The notes under the pieces were generated by a model. The model was not told the DNA's origin. It did no database searches and saw only the letters and a list, made by a program, of their open reading frames with translations. A program made the position numbers and the translations under genes. Of a DNA stretch of 64,000 nt, positions 27,397 to 35,501 are shown piece by piece (the first letter of the stretch is position 1; every line of letters begins with the position of its first letter). Source of the DNA: Devosia equisanguinis (lineage in GTDB: Bacteria > Pseudomonadota > Alphaproteobacteria > Rhizobiales > Devosiaceae); NCBI RefSeq assembly GCF_900631955.1, contig NZ_UZWD01000030.1, forward strand, positions 1 through 64,000. Direction: 5' to 3'.

Positions 27397-29223
27397 ATGT
27401 CGGCACCCACAAGCCTCTTGCAGCGTTTCGCGCGCGACGAGCGCGGCGTCTTTGCCGTGATCTTCGGCGTTATGGCGGTGGTGCTGATCGCGCTGGGTGG
27501 CGCGGTGGTTGACTATGTGCGGCTCGAACAGACGCGCCAACGCGCGCAAACGGCCCTGGACGCCGCGGTGCTGGCTTTGCAGCCGGACATCCTGGTCGGC
27601 GGCATGACGGAAACCCGCATCCGCGAGCGCGCGGAGGCGCTGGTGCTCGAGCGCATCGGCGATAGCGAGGTCGAGGCGAGCATCGACACGGTGCGCATGG
27701 ACCCCGCGAACGGCTCGCTATTCATCGATGGACATTTCTCGCTGCCGACCATCTTCGTGCAATTGGTGGGTGTCCCGCAGTTGAGGGCCAATTTCAGGGC
27801 CGAGGCAGTTCGCGGCGCTCTGGACATCGAGGTCGCTGTCGCGCTCGACGTGACCGGCTCGATGCAGGGCCAGAGAATCGTCGACCTGCGCAATTCCATC
27901 ACCGATCTGATGGAGGCGGTGGTTGCCGACGACCAGACGCTCAACTATTCGAAAATGGCCCTGATCCCCTACTCACAGGCCGTCAATGCCGGCAGCTATG
28001 CCGAAGCCGTGCGCGGCCCCATCCGTGCGCCGGTGGAGACCTCGACCTTTTCCTGGTCAACAGGCACGACGAAAACCATCACCGGGGCGACCAAGGCCAA
28101 CCCGGTCACCATCACCTCCAACGGCCATGGCTTTTCCGACGGCGACTGGGTCTATATCTGGAACTCAGGGATGGGCCAGATCAGCAACAAGCCGTTCATG
28201 GTCACCGGCAAGACCGCCAACACATTCCGGCTTTCGGGTATTGACGGCCGCAACTACACAACGTTTTCAGGCACAGCGTCGGTGATCAAATGCCAGGTTG
28301 CCAATTGCAATCTGGTGGTGACCTCGAACAGCCATGGCTTCAACAATGGCGATTACGCCTATTTCACCAATGTCGGCGGATCACACAGCCTCAATGGCAA
28401 CATCTTCCAAGTTTCAAACGTAACGCCAAATAGCCTGGCTTTGCAAAACACTCCGGCAGGCAATGGCGGCACATACACCAACAATACCGGCCTCATGCAT
28501 TGTACCTGGCAGACCGTCGCCGAGGGTTGCACCTATTATCGCTACCAGGGCTCAACGGGGCTCTGGCGGCTCAATCCGGTGACCACCTGCGTGACCGAAC
28601 GGGCCAGCAATGGGCTGACCGATGTCGCCCCGACTGTGTCCTATGTGGGGCGCAATTATCCCCCTGCAGGCAATGGGTGCCTCGCCAATACCATCGTGCC
28701 CCTTACCGCGAACAAGGCCGCACTTCGCACGGCAATCAATGCGCTGGCAGCGGTGGGGTCAACCTCGGGCAGTCTGGGCGTGGTGTGGAGCTGGTTGATG
28801 CTGTCGCCGAATTTCGCCTATGTCTGGCCCTTCGACAGCCGCCCGGCCGCCTACAACACGAACAATCTGCTCAAGGCTGCCGTCATCATGACCGATGGCG
28901 AATTCAACACCGTGCATTGCAATGGCGTGGTGGCGCGCAATTCGACCAGCGGTAGCGGCAGTACAGCTGACCACATCAATTGTAACGCGCCAAATGGCAG
29001 CCCATACGCGCAGGCGCAGGCCTATTGCGATGCGATGAAAGCATCGAACATCACCATCTACACTGTCGGCTTTGCCATCAGCGAAGGCACCTCGGCCGCC
29101 AATGTGCTGCGCTACTGCGCCAGCGGGGCCAGCAACTACTTCCTGGCCTCGAACGGCGCTCAGCTGCGTGAGGCATTCCGCCAGATCGGCGCCAATATCT
29201 CAGCCCTGCGCATCACACGTTGA
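27397..29223 (+). CDS. TadG-like pilus/surface protein with VWA domain and an internal beta-repeat insert
   Basis: 608 aa. The N-terminus is a TadE/G-like prepilin-type helix (FAVIFGVMAVVLIALGGAVVD, about 18-38). A von Willebrand A domain begins at about residue 146 with the MIDAS-type VALDVTGSMQG and resumes at VIMTDGEFNTVHCNG (about 492) and ITIYTVGFAIS (about 552). Between about residues 227 and 364 there are two repeats (TKANPVTITSNGHGFSDGDW and LVVTSNSHGFNNGDYAYF) of the short beta type seen in phage tail and FCCH-like proteins. The insertion therefore lies inside the VWA fold or a lid loop. Likely role: envelope assembly of Flp-type pili; no tad genes are adjacent. Confidence 0.85.
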   Translation: MSAPTSLLQRFARDERGVFAVIFGVMAVVLIALGGAVVDYVRLEQTRQRAQTALDAAVLALQPDILVGGMTETRIRERAEALVLERIGDSEVEASIDTVRMDPANGSLFIDGHFSLPTIFVQLVGVPQLRANFRAEAVRGALDIEVAVALDVTGSMQGQRIVDLRNSITDLMEAVVADDQTLNYSKMALIPYSQAVNAGSYAEAVRGPIRAPVETSTFSWSTGTTKTITGATKANPVTITSNGHGFSDGDWVYIWNSGMGQISNKPFMVTGKTANTFRLSGIDGRNYTTFSGTASVIKCQVANCNLVVTSNSHGFNNGDYAYFTNVGGSHSLNGNIFQVSNVTPNSLALQNTPAGNGGTYTNNTGLMHCTWQTVAEGCTYYRYQGSTGLWRLNPVTTCVTERASNGLTDVAPTVSYVGRNYPPAGNGCLANTIVPLTANKAALRTAINALAAVGSTSGSLGVVWSWLMLSPNFAYVWPFDSRPAAYNTNNLLKAAVIMTDGEFNTVHCNGVVARNSTSGSGSTADHINCNAPNGSPYAQAQAYCDAMKASNITIYTVGFAISEGTSAANVLRYCASGASNYFLASNGAQLREAFRQIGANISALRITR

Positions 29224-29259
29224 GGCGCGGGCGCGACTTCGAAACAGTATTTGGGAGGG

Positions 29260-29336
29260 TGGTACCGCCTCCCCGGATTGAACGGGGGACCTCTAGATCC
29301 ACAATCTAGCGCTCTAACCAACTGAGCTAAGGCGGC
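29260..29336 (-). tRNA. tRNA-His (GTG anticodon)
   Basis: 77 nt including encoded CCA (TGG at 29260-29262 on the plus strand). On the minus strand the acceptor is GCCGCCT paired with AGGCGGT, the anticodon loop TTGTGGA (stem CTAGA/TCTAG), T-loop TTCAATC. There is no G at position -1 and the discriminator is A73, with a G1-U72 wobble. Most bacterial tRNA-His carry G-1:C73; the loss is a known alphaproteobacterial trait. Confidence 0.97.
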
Positions 29337-29498
29337 ATGGGCAAGTCGGGGGCGGCGCAGGCCTGCGCTCCGAAAGCGGGCGGAACATAGGTCGAGATGA
29401 CCGGGATGACAAGACCGTTTTTGCGCTGTGGACATCCTATCGCAAAAGCGGCGCCAGCGCGGCGGAAATGACCAATCCTTAGGACATGGCATTTAACC

Positions 29499-29651
29499 AT
29501 GACCAGCGATGCAGCCAATGCGGACAGCCCGGCGGACTGGATTCGTCGCAACCGTCACGATATTGAAGAACACTTAATGAACTTCGGACAAGTGTTCCGT
29601 AATGATACGGATCGCGTCCGACGCCGCCAGACAAAGGCCGTCCATGGATGA
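29499..29651 (+). CDS. Possible small ORF overlapping the start of the PAS kinase gene
   Basis: 50 aa, hydrophilic and charged (DWIRRNRHDIEEHLMNFGQVF, then a basic RVRRRQTKAVHG end). Its stop overlaps the kinase ATG by 8 bases (ATGGATGA), an arrangement typical of coupled translation, but the ribosome binding site is weak (AGGA about 15 nt upstream). No family recognised. It may be real or a chance frame in the 307-bp gap after tRNA-His. Confidence 0.3.
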   Translation: MTSDAANADSPADWIRRNRHDIEEHLMNFGQVFRNDTDRVRRRQTKAVHG

Positions 29652-32352
29652 CCAGTGGAACACATCGCCGAGTGCCCGCCGCGTGCTGCAGCATGCGGAC
29701 GATGCGCGCCCGGCCTGGCTGTGGTCCCAGGATGGGCAGCGGCTGCTCTGGTCCAATGCGGCGGCGGGGCTGTATCTGGCCAAGCTGAAAAAGCACGGGC
29801 TCAAACGCCTGCCTTTGGCGGTGCCAATCAAGGGACAGGTGCAGCGCATCATTCGGCTGGGTTCGAGCGGCCGCACCAGCCTCGCACGCATCCAGTTCCT
29901 CGCCGGGGACAAGCCGGTTTCCGGCACCTGCGCGACCACGCCGCTGCTCTGGGAACATGACGAGTCGGCGCTGCTGATCGTGCATGTCGATCCGATCGCG
30001 CAGCAGATCATCGAGGCCGCTCAATCCGATCAGCCAAGCGCGGCAGACGAGCCGCCGCGAGCAATGTTGGTGGACGAGGGCGAGACCGAGGTCGAACAGG
30101 ACATAGCCGCGACTGCCGAGCCGAGACAGGATGGCGATGAGGCCGAGGCGGGCGAGCCGGTTCAGGCCATGGACGGCACGCCTATTGGCGCCGATCACAG
30201 CTATGCGCATGAGCTGCAAAGCTGGCAGGAGACCGACGCCGAGACGGTCTATGAGATCGCCGCACCCGAAAGTGCCGTGCCGGAAAGCCATGATGAGCTG
30301 GCCAAGCCGACGCCGGCTGAGGCCGATAGCGGCCCTGAGCCGGAGGCCGCGGCCGAGTCTCACTCGGAAGAGGATGCGAGGGGCGAAGACGCCGAGACCG
30401 AGGCGACGCTGGCGGATGTGTCGCAGCGGCTGAGTTCGCTGGTGGACCGGCTGGCGGCACACGACACGCTTTATACGCCGCTGGGCGAAGACGACGACCT
30501 GCCACCGATCGCGCCGGTCGAAGAACCCGGATCGACGGATGAGTCTGAAGCCAAAGAGGGAGATGATCTTGCCGCGGCGGAGAGCGAGGGTCCGCTCTAT
30601 CGGGTGATCGGGCGCGGTTTTACCCCGCTCGAAGCCACCGAACAGGACGGCGCCGAGGACGAGTTCGCCCATTGGGCCGAGGAGCCGGACGCAACTGCCC
30701 CCGAGGCCAAGCCCGCCGATGCCGAACAGCAGCTGGATACGGCACTGGCGGAAATCGGCGCGACCGATCCCAGCGATGCCGAGGCCATGGAGCGGGTATC
30801 GCGCTACAATTTCGACGAGCTGTCACGGGTGCTCAACGAGCGGGTCGGCGATCGCGGACAGAACCGGGGCCAGGGCCAGGACGGGGAAACTGCGCTGGCG
30901 CCGTTGACGTCAGTTGGACCACAATCGGCGGGATCGCTGGTCAATCTGGGCGGCGAGACGCTGGTGCTCAATCGCCTGCCGCTGGGCATTCTGGTGTTCC
31001 GCGACCAGCAGGTCTTGTTCGCCAATCGCGCCATCACCGAAATGACCGGCTATGACACGGTGGAGCAATTGCGCAGTGCGGGCCTGGCCGCGGTGTTCCC
31101 GGCCACCGGCGCCGATGGTCAGGGCGCGGGTCCGGTCAATCATCTGGTGCAGCGCGACGGCACGCTGGTGCCGGTGACGGCGCGGCTGCAGTCGATTTCC
31201 TGGCAGGGCCGACCGGCGTTGATGCTGTCGGCCAGCGCCACTGAAGTGCGAACCGGCCATGAAGATGCGGTGCGCGCCTTTGCCCAAGCCTTTGCCGAAA
31301 TTCGGGGTGACGGTTTCATCGAAGCCAACCGCAATGGCACGATCAGCGCCGCCAATGGGGTGGCCATATCGCTGCTCGGTTCGAGCACCGTGGTGGGCAC
31401 GCGGCTTTCAAACCTGGTCGGGGAAGCCGATATCGGGGAATTGCAGGCGTTTCTGGAGCGCCCTGCCCGCTTTGCCGAGACGGCGCGGCCATGCCTCTCG
31501 CTTCGCGGGCAGGACGACAAGACCGATATCCTGTTGTTCGCTGTCGGCCAGGCCGGGATTCTCAGCGGCTATTTCGGCTTTGTGCGAGCGCGTGAAGCCG
31601 ATCTGCCGGCGCCTGCAATCGCCCATGAAGCCGATCCGGCGCTGTTGGCGCGGATCAGCCGTGGGGTGCGTCGGCCGCTCAATACCATTGTCGGCTTTTC
31701 CGACCTGATCCGCACCGAGGCCTTCGGGGCGCTCAACAATGAGCGCTATTCCGAATATGCCAAGGATATCTCGCGGGCGGGGCAGGAAATCGCGGCGCTG
31801 GTGGATGAGCTGGACGATTATGCACGACTGCGCGATGGGCGTTACCTGCCGCAGCGCGCGAGCCTCGAACTGACCAGCCTGCTGGAAAGCTGCGTCTTGC
31901 GCATTCGTGAGCAGGCCAATGTCTCCCGCGTCATCGTGCGCAACGCCATTTCGGAATCGCTGCCGCGCGTTACCGCCGACCGGGCCTCGCTGGCGCAGGC
32001 GGTGCTGAACCTGCTGGCCAGCGCCATCGACCAGACCCCGCCAGGCGGCGCCGTAGTCATCTCGGCCCAAGAGATGGACGACAAGGGTATTGCCATCCAT
32101 GTGCGCGACAGCTCCATCACCGCCATGGACATGGCCGACCGTTTCGTGGTGTTCCGCGATGGCGTCGGCAAGGACGGGCAGGCGCTGACCCCGATCCGCT
32201 CCAGCGTCGGGCTGGCGCTGACGCGCTCGCTGCTGGCCGTCAATGCGGTGTCGCTTGCCGTCGATCCGGCCGGGCCGGAGGGGCTGTTGTTTTCACTGCG
32301 CATCCCGGCAGACCTGGTGGAGCGGCGCGACCAGGCAGTTCCACAGCAATAA
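29644..32352 (+). CDS. Large PAS-domain pseudo-histidine kinase (PdhS/DivL-like)
   Basis: 902 aa. N-terminal globular part (about 1-120), a long acidic low-complexity linker (about 130-420), PAS domain (about 440-540, LPLGILVFRDQQVLFANRAI), a second PAS-like region (about 540-650) and C-terminal kinase-like region. In the HisKA helix the phospho-acceptor His is Arg673 (ISRGVRRPLN in place of ISHEIRTPLN). The N box has Ser793 (LLASAIDQ) and the G1 box DxG is VRDSSITAMD, so ATP binding and autophosphorylation should be lost. The layout resembles the PdhS/DivL scaffold kinases that control the CckA-CtrA cell-cycle pathway in Rhizobiales; the exact relationship is inferred. ATG 29644 gives the longest clean reading. 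Confidence 0.8.
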   Translation: MDDQWNTSPSARRVLQHADDARPAWLWSQDGQRLLWSNAAAGLYLAKLKKHGLKRLPLAVPIKGQVQRIIRLGSSGRTSLARIQFLAGDKPVSGTCATTPLLWEHDESALLIVHVDPIAQQIIEAAQSDQPSAADEPPRAMLVDEGETEVEQDIAATAEPRQDGDEAEAGEPVQAMDGTPIGADHSYAHELQSWQETDAETVYEIAAPESAVPESHDELAKPTPAEADSGPEPEAAAESHSEEDARGEDAETEATLADVSQRLSSLVDRLAAHDTLYTPLGEDDDLPPIAPVEEPGSTDESEAKEGDDLAAAESEGPLYRVIGRGFTPLEATEQDGAEDEFAHWAEEPDATAPEAKPADAEQQLDTALAEIGATDPSDAEAMERVSRYNFDELSRVLNERVGDRGQNRGQGQDGETALAPLTSVGPQSAGSLVNLGGETLVLNRLPLGILVFRDQQVLFANRAITEMTGYDTVEQLRSAGLAAVFPATGADGQGAGPVNHLVQRDGTLVPVTARLQSISWQGRPALMLSASATEVRTGHEDAVRAFAQAFAEIRGDGFIEANRNGTISAANGVAISLLGSSTVVGTRLSNLVGEADIGELQAFLERPARFAETARPCLSLRGQDDKTDILLFAVGQAGILSGYFGFVRAREADLPAPAIAHEADPALLARISRGVRRPLNTIVGFSDLIRTEAFGALNNERYSEYAKDISRAGQEIAALVDELDDYARLRDGRYLPQRASLELTSLLESCVLRIREQANVSRVIVRNAISESLPRVTADRASLAQAVLNLLASAIDQTPPGGAVVISAQEMDDKGIAIHVRDSSITAMDMADRFVVFRDGVGKDGQALTPIRSSVGLALTRSLLAVNAVSLAVDPAGPEGLLFSLRIPADLVERRDQAVPQQ

Positions 32353-32410
32353 AAGCGGATTTTTATAATCAGCTAATCACTTGTGTTCATTGACAGATTC
32401 CACTGCTCCC

Positions 32411-32424
32411 TTGAACCGTTCTAA
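32411..32424. promoter_or_regulatory. Weak candidate iron-responsive site (Irr ICE-like)
   Basis: TTGAA-CCG-TTCTAA, an imperfect inverted repeat about 107 bp before the iron-binding protein gene. The right half matches the Irr ICE half-site TTCTAA. The left arm differs by one base (TTGAA for TTAGAA), so the case is thin. Confidence 0.25.
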
Positions 32425-32530
32425 TCTGTAAGCATTTGTTTTTATTAGCTTTATTGACTTTACCTAAGGCACAGGCCATTAAGCGCCCAGTCAACCGGGG
32501 CCTTGACCCCCGATGCAGCAGGAGAAGCAA

Positions 32531-33574
32531 ATGACCAAGACCGCGCGCATTTTCAGCGCCCTTCTGGCGACGACAATGCTGGGCGTTTCCGTCCCGGCCT
32601 TCGCCCAGTCCGGCGAAGTCAATATCTACAGCTATCGCGAGCAGAGCCTGCTGCAGCCGCTTCTCGACAAGTTTACCGCCGAAACCGGCATCAAGGCCAA
32701 TGTGCTCTATGCCGGTGACGGCCTGCTTGACCGCGTCGAAGCCGAAGGCGAACTCTCGCCCGCCGACGTGGTGCTGACCGTCGATATCGGCAATCTGGTG
32801 GGCGCCGAGGAAAAAGGCCTGACCCAGAAGATCACCACGCCGGTGCTCGACGAGCGCGTGCCGGCCGCCTATCGCGACGAGGACGACAACTGGACCGCCC
32901 TGTCGCTGCGCAGCCGCGTGTTCTACGTCGCCAAGGACCGGGTCGATGCCACCGCCCTCACCTATGAGGACCTGGCTTCGGACGAGTGGAAGGGCCGTCT
33001 TTGCACCCGCACCGGCACCCATGCCTACAATATCGGCCTGATCGCCCACTACATCGCCGTCAATGGCGAAGAAAAGGCCCGCGACTGGCTGGGCAAGGTG
33101 CGCGACAACCTGGCTTTTGCCCCGACCGGCAATGACCGCCAGCAGGTCAAGTTCCTGCTCGAAGGCTCGTGCGATCTGGCCATCGTCAACACCTACTATA
33201 TGGGTGCGATGCTGAACAACGAAGCCGAGCCGGAGCAGAAGGATTGGGCGAATGCCGCCCGTATCATCTATCCGGACGCCGAAGGCGCCGGCACCCAGGT
33301 GAACGTGGCCGGCGGCTTCATCGCCAAGCACGCCCCCAATGTCGACAACGCCAATGCGCTGATCGGCTTCCTGCTGTCGGACGAAGCGCAGGCGATCTAT
33401 GCCGATACCAATTACGAATTCCCGGTGGTCCCCGGTGCGCCGATCAACGAGCTGGTCGCCAGCTGGGGCGAGCTCAAGGCCTCGCCGGTGCCGCTGACCC
33501 AGGTCGCTGCCAACCGCGCGCTCGCCGCGCAGCTCGTGGACGAGCTGAAGTTCGACGAAGGCCCGCAGAAGTAA
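32531..33574 (+). CDS. Ferric iron ABC transporter substrate-binding protein (FbpA family)
   Basis: 347 aa. Signal peptide (TKTARIFSALLATTMLGVSV, cleavage near AFAQ-S) then a periplasmic class II binding fold. The iron-binding Tyr pair is in NTYYMGAML (about residue 222), and EVNIYSYREQSLLQPLLDKF begins the mature domain. The protein should bind Fe3+ in the periplasm and deliver it to the permease encoded next. ATG 32531 has GGAG at -10. No ATPase gene follows. Confidence 0.92.
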   Translation: MTKTARIFSALLATTMLGVSVPAFAQSGEVNIYSYREQSLLQPLLDKFTAETGIKANVLYAGDGLLDRVEAEGELSPADVVLTVDIGNLVGAEEKGLTQKITTPVLDERVPAAYRDEDDNWTALSLRSRVFYVAKDRVDATALTYEDLASDEWKGRLCTRTGTHAYNIGLIAHYIAVNGEEKARDWLGKVRDNLAFAPTGNDRQQVKFLLEGSCDLAIVNTYYMGAMLNNEAEPEQKDWANAARIIYPDAEGAGTQVNVAGGFIAKHAPNVDNANALIGFLLSDEAQAIYADTNYEFPVVPGAPINELVASWGELKASPVPLTQVAANRALAAQLVDELKFDEGPQK

Positions 33575-33630
33575 GGCACAGGTCGAGTGGGCCGAGGCAT
33601 TTTGCTGACTTGCCCACTCACCGCACGTCA

Positions 33631-33701
33631 CCCTCGGGCTTGACCCGAGGGCACTTGCCGAACCGACCCTGTGACCAGAACCCTCGGGTCGAGCCCGAGG
33701 G
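33631..33701. repeat. Two CCCTCGGG palindromes in the iron operon gap
   Basis: Copies at 33631-33651 (CCCTCGGGCTTGACCCGAGGG-type) and 33681-33701 (CCCTCGGGTCGAGCCCGAGG). They sit between substrate-binding and permease genes, whose gap is 154 bp, and could attenuate transcription into the permease. Confidence 0.7.
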
Positions 33702-33728
33702 TGACGATCTGTGAATGTTGTTGGGCAG

Positions 33729-35417
33729 ATGACTAAATCGGAGTGGAGAGACGGCATAGCGGTCGAGGCCACACAGAGACGATCTGAGCGGACCGGCAGG
33801 CGTTTTCGCCTGCCGGTCGTTGCGCTTGTGCTGGTCCTGGTGGTCGGGGTGCCGATCATCTGGCTCGCCATTGCGGCGCTGGGGGCGCTGGGCAGCGGCA
33901 GCAATGGACTGACCGCAACCATGTTGCCGACGGCATTGCGCGAAACCGGGCTGCTGATGATCTCGGTGGGGCTGCTGGCGGGCACGGCAGGACTGGTGGC
34001 GGCCTGGCTGGTCACCCATTACGAATTCCCGCTGCGGCGGATCTTCGACTGGGCGCTGGTTCTGCCCCTGGCGGTGCCGACCTATCTCGCCGCCTATTCC
34101 TATGTGGAATTTCTCGACTTTACCGGCCCGATCCAATCGGCGCTGCGGCCGCTGATCGGGGCACAGACGGTGCGGGATTACTGGTTTCCCGACATACGCA
34201 GCCCTTGGGGCGCGGCGCTGGTGCTTTCGGCGGTGCTTTATCCCTATACCTATGTGGCCTGCCGCACCTTCTTTCTGATGCAGTCCACCGCGCTCAGCAT
34301 TGCGGCGCGCACGCTGGGGGCCAATGGCTGGCGCACTTTCCTCGAAGTGGTGCTGCCGGTGTCGCGACCGGCACTGGTGGTCGGCATGACGCTGGCCATG
34401 ATGGAAGTGGTCAACGACCTCGGCGCCGTACAGTATTTCGGCATCAATGCCATCACCGCCGTGATCTATTCGACCTGGATCAACCGTTCCGATTTCGGTG
34501 GCGCAGCGCAGCTGGCGGTGACGGTGGTGCTGGTCATCGGCCTGCTGATCCTGGCCGAGCAGAAGGCAAGACGGAACCGGGTCTATTCGGCACAGCGCGA
34601 CAGCCGGGTACCGCCAGCGCGAGAAGTGCTGACGGGCGCGCGCCGCTGGCTGGCCTTCGGCTTTTGCGGTGGCCTGTTTACGCTCGGCTTCGGCATTCCG
34701 GCGGGCGAGCTCATTTATCTCTCGCTGCGGCTCCATCACCCCGACACCACGGCGCTGGCGTTTTCGGCGCTGTGGCCGACCATCACGCTGGCCGCCATCG
34801 GCGCGGTGGTGACGGTGACGATCGGGCTGCTGGCGGCGCGGATCGGGGAGACCGGTTCAGCGGCGGCGCATGGCATGATCCGCCTGTCGACACTGGGCTA
34901 TGCCATCCCCGGCACGGTTCTGGCGCTGGGTCTGCTGCAGCCGCTTGGGCAGGCCGATCTCTGGTTCAACCGCATGACCATGGCGCTGTTTGAGTGGCGG
35001 CCGGGGCTGATCATTTCCGGGTCGATGGCGGCACTGATCTATGTCTATGCCATCCGGTTTCTCGCCGTCAGCCATTCGACGCTCGACGCGGCGATGCGCA
35101 AGCGCGGCCGCTCGATGCTCGATGCCGGGCGGGCTCTCGGCGGCAGCCGGCTGGCCATATTGTTCCGCATCGACCTGCCGACACTGAGCCCGGCGATCCT
35201 GTCGGCGGCAACGCTGGTATTCGTCGAAATCGTCAAGGAGCTGCCCGCGACGCTGCTGCTGCGGCCGCTTGGGATAGAGACGCTTTCAACCCTGGTCTAT
35301 TCGCGCGCCAATGTAGGCCTGTTCGCGCAGGCGGCACTGCCGGCGCTGATGATCGTGCTGGCGGGCCTCGTCCCGGTCATCCTGGCGTCCTGGGCAGGTG
35401 ATAGGCGGAAAGTTTGA
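33729..35417 (+). CDS. Ferric iron ABC transporter permease (FbpB family, duplicated)
   Basis: 562 aa, about twelve transmembrane helices in two fused permease halves; each half has the EAA-type loop (LGANGWRTFLEVVLPVSRPA and ALGGSRLAILFRIDLPTLSP). The fused form is typical of FbpB/ThiP-type iron permeases. It would pair with the FbpA-like binding protein. No fbpC-type ATPase is in the window, so a shared or distant ATPase is required. Start: ATG 33729 (TKSEWRD), with a second in-frame ATG at 33711. Confidence 0.92.
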   Translation: MTKSEWRDGIAVEATQRRSERTGRRFRLPVVALVLVLVVGVPIIWLAIAALGALGSGSNGLTATMLPTALRETGLLMISVGLLAGTAGLVAAWLVTHYEFPLRRIFDWALVLPLAVPTYLAAYSYVEFLDFTGPIQSALRPLIGAQTVRDYWFPDIRSPWGAALVLSAVLYPYTYVACRTFFLMQSTALSIAARTLGANGWRTFLEVVLPVSRPALVVGMTLAMMEVVNDLGAVQYFGINAITAVIYSTWINRSDFGGAAQLAVTVVLVIGLLILAEQKARRNRVYSAQRDSRVPPAREVLTGARRWLAFGFCGGLFTLGFGIPAGELIYLSLRLHHPDTTALAFSALWPTITLAAIGAVVTVTIGLLAARIGETGSAAAHGMIRLSTLGYAIPGTVLALGLLQPLGQADLWFNRMTMALFEWRPGLIISGSMAALIYVYAIRFLAVSHSTLDAAMRKRGRSMLDAGRALGGSRLAILFRIDLPTLSPAILSAATLVFVEIVKELPATLLLRPLGIETLSTLVYSRANVGLFAQAALPALMIVLAGLVPVILASWAGDRRKV

Positions 35418-35501
35418 CGCGTCAGCGGTACGCGAAGCCCGCACTTTGCTATAGGTAGGGGGTGAGGCAAGGGTCCCATGCCTCGGCTCAAGGAGACCGC
35501 A

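Noticed and set aside
27397-29223. Prophage origin because of tail-type repeats
   Set aside because: No other phage gene is nearby; prepilin-like helix and VWA fold point to a pilus-type protein.
29602-29643. Upstream start of the pseudokinase at 29602
   Set aside because: The additional 14 residues lack a ribosome site; ATG 29644 is simpler.
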